Of a stretch of 34,669 nucleotides of DNA, positions 31,509 to 34,669 are shown piece by piece. A program made the position numbers and the translations under genes. The stretch is from contig JAAYTA010000021.1 in assembly GCA_012518185.1 (NCBI GenBank), positions 1 to 34,669 on the forward strand. The letters are read 5' to 3'. The first letter of the stretch is position 1. Every line of letters begins with the position of its first letter. The notes under the pieces were generated by a model that saw only the letters and a program-made list of their open reading frames with translations, was not told the origin of the DNA and did no database searches. The DNA is from Methanobacteriota archaeon (GTDB lineage: Archaea; Thermoplasmatota; Thermoplasmata; Methanomassiliicoccales; Methanomassiliicoccaceae).

Positions 31509-32684
31509 TCACCACCTCCCCGAGCCATCCCTCAGGCCTACCCATTCGATTTTACGATCGAGTCCATTATCTAATATATCTAACATATTACGGAAAATCC
31601 ACTCTATATGTGCAGCTGTTACATCTCGGCCACCTAGGCCTCCAACATAATTCTTGATTATATTGTCTGAACCGTGCATGGCTGATCGGACTTCGTTGAA
31701 CATTGCTCCTCCATCTCCGAAAGTATAACTCCGGTCAAATACGCCAATTACATCTTTCGAATTGAGCTCAGCTATCTCTTCAGACGGGAATGGGCGGAAT
31801 ACTCGCATTCTTGCAACTCCTACTCTTAAACCCTCATCGCGCAAGTGATCCACTACTTCTTTAGCAGTACCAGCTGCCGAGCCAGCGATTACTAAAACTA
31901 CGTCGGCATCATCAGTCCTGTAATTTTCAACTAATCCTCCATAATTGCGGCCAAATATCTTACCAAATTCAGCATCAGCTTCTTGGATTCTTTTTTTCGC
32001 ACCCTCCATATCTAGAGCAATGCGATAGCGGAATTCGGTCCACCAATCTGGCATTATTAAGCCACCAAACCGGCGAGGATCATCTATATTAAGCACAGGA
32101 TCTGGGTTAAACGATGGGAGGTATTCATCCACTAGGTGCTGTTCTGGAACACTTACTGCATCTACTGTATGTGTGAGTATGAATCCATCAATAACTACCA
32201 TGGCTGGCAACATAACTGATGGATCTTCGGATACTTTGTATGCCATGAGGACAGTATCTAAAACTTCTTGATTATTTTCACAATAGAACTGCATCCACCC
32301 CACATCTCTTTCAGTGATCACATCCATATGTTCTCCCCATATGTTCCATGGACCTCCTATCGTACGCGCTGCTACAGGCATGACTATAGGTCTTCTGACA
32401 CCTGAGGCCCACATTAGTACCTCATGCATAAGTGCAAGCCCATGGGATGACGTTGCTGTAAATGTCCTTGCACCAACATATGATGCTCCTATCAGCGCCG
32501 ACATTGCAGAATGCTCACTCTCCATGAGCATGAATCGGGCATCTAACTCTCCGCGCGATACCATCTCAGCCATCATCTCTGAGATTGTAGTCTGAGGAGT
32601 TATTGGATACACAGCAGCAACTTCTATTCTAGCAAGTTTGGCCGCTATAGCTGCCGCTTGATTGGCAGTTAATGCATCAATCAT
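31509..32684 (-). CDS. porA: pyruvate:ferredoxin oxidoreductase, alpha subunit
   Basis: Alpha subunit with the pyrimidine-binding domain and domain II. From ATG 32684 it reads MIDALTANQAAAIAAKLARI, then AVYPITPQTTISE, MESEHSAMSALIGASYVGARTFTATSSHGL, and GDGGAMFNEVRSA near the end; 391 residues. The frame is open to an ATG at 32723, but that lies inside porD, while ATG 32684 has GAGGGAG before it and an ATGA overlap with the porD stop. It forms the catalytic core with PorB. Confidence 0.93.
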   Translation of the reverse strand: MIDALTANQAAAIAAKLARIEVAAVYPITPQTTISEMMAEMVSRGELDARFMLMESEHSAMSALIGASYVGARTFTATSSHGLALMHEVLMWASGVRRPIVMPVAARTIGGPWNIWGEHMDVITERDVGWMQFYCENNQEVLDTVLMAYKVSEDPSVMLPAMVVIDGFILTHTVDAVSVPEQHLVDEYLPSFNPDPVLNIDDPRRFGGLIMPDWWTEFRYRIALDMEGAKKRIQEADAEFGKIFGRNYGGLVENYRTDDADVVLVIAGSAAGTAKEVVDHLRDEGLRVGVARMRVFRPFPSEEIAELNSKDVIGVFDRSYTFGDGGAMFNEVRSAMHGSDNIIKNYVGGLGGRDVTAAHIEWIFRNMLDILDNGLDRKIEWVGLRDGSGRW

Positions 32685-32956
32685 AGCGGCTCCCTCTCCA
32701 TAGTTATAGCGCCTGGGCCACAATCATTAGCACAAATACCGCAGCCTTTGCAATGAATGAGATCTATTGAGGGATAATCACCTTCTTCTTCTACAATTAT
32801 ACTGACATCTGGGCAAAATATCCAACATGTATAGCAACGATCACATTTGTCCAGATCAATTACTGGCCTGAAGGTCCTCCAAGTACCTGTCTGATTACCC
32901 TTCGTGCTTTCTGTAGTTATTTGGATAGGTGGAAGATCACGATATGTCTCGTACAT
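32681..32956 (-). CDS. porD: pyruvate:ferredoxin oxidoreductase, delta (ferredoxin-like) subunit
   Basis: A 91-residue two-[4Fe-4S] protein that carries electrons from the PorAB centre to ferredoxin. The clusters are C38-x2-C41-x2-C44-x3-C48 (CDRCYTCWIFCP) and C69-x2-C72-x2-C75-x3-C79 (CKGCGICANDCG). The second has Gly in place of the usual Pro after its last Cys. The frame extends upstream to 33082 inside porG, but GGTGGAGAG lies just before ATG 32956, one base past the porG stop, so I use the shorter form. Confidence 0.93.
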   Translation of the reverse strand: MYETYRDLPPIQITTESTKGNQTGTWRTFRPVIDLDKCDRCYTCWIFCPDVSIIVEEEGDYPSIDLIHCKGCGICANDCGPGAITMEREPL

Positions 32957-32957
32957 A

Positions 32958-33506
32958 TTATTCTCTCCACCTGTTGTATGCTTCAAGTGCAGCCTTGGCA
33001 TTCTCCTCTTTCTTGATCGGCGCCATATATCTAATGGAATCAAGAATAGCTTTGATAGGCACGAATTCACATTGTCTTGCAAAGCCTCCTAATATGGCAG
33101 TATTAACTATTGGCGATGATTTTGAACCTAAGCGGCGTTCAAGTGCGATCGATGTAGCATCGACCGTGTCAATTTTACAATCAGTGCTTAATCCTAGGTC
33201 TTCTGGATCATGAGGGGAATTTACAAGAACAGTACCATCATCTTTCAATCCAGTAAGAACATCGGTTAGTTGTATCAATGCCTGATCAAGTACTACTACA
33301 TGATCTGGTTCATATATCCCCGTATGCAGTCTTATAGGCCTATCATCGATGCGACAAAATGCTGTTACCGGAGAACCTTTGCGCTCGACCCCAAAGAACG
33401 GAAATGCTGAAGCGTTGGCTCCCTCCATAATGGCAGCTCGAGCCAATATCTCGGATGCCAGTACTGCACCCTGTCCACCTCTACCATGAAATCTAATCTC
33501 TATCAA
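32958..33506 (-). CDS. porG: pyruvate:ferredoxin oxidoreductase, gamma subunit
   Basis: Gamma subunit, first gene of the six-gene operon. From TTG 33506 it reads [20 protein letters not shown], the invariant family opening, then [18 protein letters not shown] and FVPIKAI near the end; 182 residues. The open frame continues to an ATG at 33632, but residues before the TTG have no family match. GGAGG lies nine bases before the TTG, and a TATA box (ACTTAAATAATCC) about 70 bases upstream places the transcription start between the two. Confidence 0.93.
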
Positions 33507-33572
33507 GTGACCTAACCTCCCTATATTGCGCTTCCCCACTTTCGCGCTTGATGGAAAATTATCACTTGAAGA

Positions 33573-33588
33573 GGGATTATTTAAGTTA
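33573..33588 (-). promoter_or_regulatory. TATA box of the por-ior operon
   Basis: Minus-strand AACTTAAATAATCCC predicts a transcription start near 33555 and a leader of about 50 bases ending in the porG ribosome site. It also rules out the longer porG start. Confidence 0.5.
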
Positions 33589-33634
33589 TGCGAATGATTA
33601 GGCGGGAAAAAGTAATTATCATTCAGGCTCATCC

Positions 33635-34087
33635 ATGATCTTAATGGATATTGCCAGCCTATCGTTCAGGACATTCGCTCATGCAACTGAGGATGAGGAA
33701 AAAGTGGCCCAAGCTCTCGAATTTTTATCGGGAACTGATGAGATTGAGAAGAGTCGTAACGAGGGATATCATGGTAATCCCATCATTGTGATGGAATCTA
33801 AAATCTCTCGCTCTAGAGAGATGAGGGATTTCTTTGCATCATTGCCTACTCCTATTATACAGCGGCTTCTAGAGACGTTAGATATTAGAATTGATGACGA
33901 ATCTATGTTTTTTTTACGCTTAGATAAGCAGGCAGCATATAGGGAGATCATAGAATTAGGCGTCGATGATGACATCATATCAATTAGAGGAAAAATCAAG
34001 TCATATCCTCAGAGCCGAGATAATGCTCTCAAGATGATGGAATCGATATTGCAAGGTGAATTAGACCGTAGGACCCATAAAGGTTAA
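33635..34087 (+). CDS. RNA-binding protein of COG1325 (predicted exosome subunit)
   Basis: A 150-residue archaeal protein of the PF01877/COG1325 family, often labelled a predicted exosome-associated RNA-binding protein. The N-terminus LMDIASLSFRTFAHATEDEEKV and the middle GYHGNPIIVMESKI are characteristic. FFLRLDKQAAYREIIELGVDDDIISIRGKI follows. It starts at an ATG three bases from the far end of the porG open frame; AAGTAATTATC about 22 bases upstream could be a TATA box for a leaderless mRNA. ATG 33644 is another possible start. Function in RNA processing is predicted from gene context in other archaea, not from this window. Confidence 0.8.
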   Translation: MILMDIASLSFRTFAHATEDEEKVAQALEFLSGTDEIEKSRNEGYHGNPIIVMESKISRSREMRDFFASLPTPIIQRLLETLDIRIDDESMFFLRLDKQAAYREIIELGVDDDIISIRGKIKSYPQSRDNALKMMESILQGELDRRTHKG

Positions 34088-34115
34088 ATTCAACCATGAG
34101 ATTGGTGGCGAGCAT

Positions 34116-34202
34116 GCAGGGGTAGCCAAGCTTGGCCAACGGCGCAGGACTTAGGATCCTGTCCTTAGTGGTCCGAGGGTTCAAATCCCTTCCCCTGCAC
34201 CA
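34116..34202 (+). tRNA. tRNA-Leu (anticodon UAG)
   Basis: Acceptor stem GCAGGGG (34116-34122) pairs with CCCCTGC. The D-arm reads TAGCCAAGCTTGGCCAACGGC, and the anticodon stem-loop CAGGA-CTTAGGA-TCCTG gives anticodon TAG, reading CUA. A long variable arm follows (TCCTTAGTGGTCC), as expected for tRNA-Leu, and GAGGGTTCAAATCCCTT is the T-arm. Discriminator A and CCA (34199-34202) are encoded. No intron. Confidence 0.97.
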
Positions 34203-34291
34203 CATTTTACACCGATTATCCACTACTCAATATCCAATATCAAATACCGAGCTAAATTACATTGACTAGTTTCATATAGTAATTTAATATT

Positions 34292-34309
34292 ATACTGAAC
34301 GTTCAGTAT
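34292..34309 (+). promoter_or_regulatory. 18-bp perfect palindrome, probable TetR operator
   Basis: ATACTGAAC-GTTCAGTAT is a perfect inverted repeat 25 bases before the TetR-family start. It follows the AT-rich TAATTTAATATTATA element (34280-34294), a likely TATA box, so a bound repressor would block transcription start. Size and position suit TetR self-repression. Confidence 0.7.
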
Positions 34310-34334
34310 CTATGTAATCCGGTGATTATGAGTG

Positions 34335-34669
34335 ATGTCAACTAGAGATCAGATTATGCAGGCAGCTCTAGAATTGTTCAGTAGGAAAGACTACGGTAGC
34401 ACTTCGATAGGAGAAATAACTACTATGGTCGATACTACTAAAGGTGCACTCTATTATCATTTTACTGATAAAGAAGAGTTATTTGTAGAGGTCTGCCAGG
34501 CAGCTATGGAAGCATATCAGAGAGAAGTATTCAGTAAAAGTTTATCTAGAAAGGTAACAGGACCTAGGATCAGAGAACTTATTAGAAATTCCTATATTTT
34601 TGATGTAGAATCTCAGAAATATTCTAAACTATATCGGAGAATACTCGCAGAGGATTGGAGTAGTAATCA
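34335..34669 (+). CDS. TetR/AcrR-family transcriptional regulator (partial)
   Basis: The first 111 residues of a TetR-family repressor; the rest lies past the right edge. The helix-turn-helix is clear: MSTRDQIMQAALELFSRKDY, STSIGEITTMVDTTKGALYYHFTDKEELF. Family members bind palindromes through this domain and small ligands through the C-terminal part, which is mostly missing. GTG at 34332 is another possible start. The palindrome upstream suggests self-control; the regulated partner genes would lie to the right of this window. Confidence 0.9.
   Translation, partial: MSTRDQIMQAALELFSRKDYGSTSIGEITTMVDTTKGALYYHFTDKEELFVEVCQAAMEAYQREVFSKSLSRKVTGPRIRELIRNSYIFDVESQKYSKLYRRILAEDWSSN

Noticed and set aside
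32957-33082. N-terminal extension of PorD
   Set aside because: It lies inside porG, and ATG 32956 has a strong ribosome site.
33507-33632. 42-residue N-terminal extension of PorG
   Set aside because: It lies upstream of the predicted transcription start, and the family opening begins at TTG 33506 with GGAGG before it.

Overview
The window comes from an archaeon, most likely of the Thermoplasmata (Candidatus Thermoplasmatota) or a near relative. The evidence is archaeal-type leucyl-tRNA synthetase, the S19e-PDCD5-L39e-L31e-aIF6 cluster, an archaeal 7S SRP RNA, site-2 protease, MptE, DUF373 and DUF6015-like proteins, TATA boxes 25-35 bases before many starts, and a thi-box (TPP) riboswitch of the kind reported from Thermoplasmatales. 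The placement is inferred from gene content. The DNA is AT-rich apart from the SRP RNA, and TTG starts with good ribosome binding sites are common. Almost every gene is chromosomal housekeeping; I see no insertion sequence, prophage or CRISPR array.

Layout. 1-3174 (minus): lipA and the E1alpha, E1beta and E2 (cut by the edge) genes of a lipoate-dependent 2-oxoacid dehydrogenase. 3281-5256: a DUF2769 Cys-rich protein and a haem catalase. About 5481-5767 (plus): SRP RNA. 5807-7450 (minus): a methanogenesis-marker-2-like PurM-fold protein and a winged-helix protein whose promoter carries a 12-bp triple repeat. 7948-10059 (plus): anaerobic ribonucleotide reductase NrdD. 10171-12018: a small Cys-rich protein facing a site-2 protease. 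12104-14631 (minus): DUF6015-like, MptE and DUF373. 15243-18165 (plus): a beta-lactamase-fold hydrolase, then a thiamine set (TPP riboswitch, thiM, MTH1187-type thiamine-binding protein, thiE). 18278-20170 (minus): the ribosomal and aIF6 operon. 20491-21033: UbiX. 21069-25373 (minus): MFS transporter and LeuRS. 25726-28182 (plus): tandem ribbon-helix-helix protein, a short FtsZ-like GTPase, and an ATP-NAD kinase. 28184-33506 (minus): six-gene operon porG-porD-porA-porB-iorA-iorB. 33635-34669 (plus): RNA-binding protein, tRNA-Leu(UAG), and a TetR regulator cut by the edge with a palindromic operator.

How they work together. The cell can oxidise 2-oxoacids in two ways: by a lipoate/NAD-linked dehydrogenase with its lipoyl synthase in the same operon, and by ferredoxin-linked pyruvate and indolepyruvate oxidoreductases in one operon. 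With anaerobic NrdD beside a haem catalase, this suggests an anaerobe or facultative organism that meets oxygen. Thiamine diphosphate is the cofactor of all three oxoacid enzymes, and the window also holds a riboswitch-controlled thiazole-salvage set.

The most unusual items are the FtsZ-like protein, which has all GTP-binding loops but no T7 catalytic loop and no C-terminal domain, beside a CdrS-like tandem RHH protein with TGACA repeats at its promoter; the archaeal TPP riboswitch, whose start codon matches one arm of an upstream hairpin; and the shared GGTAAC motifs between the winged-helix gene and nrdD.
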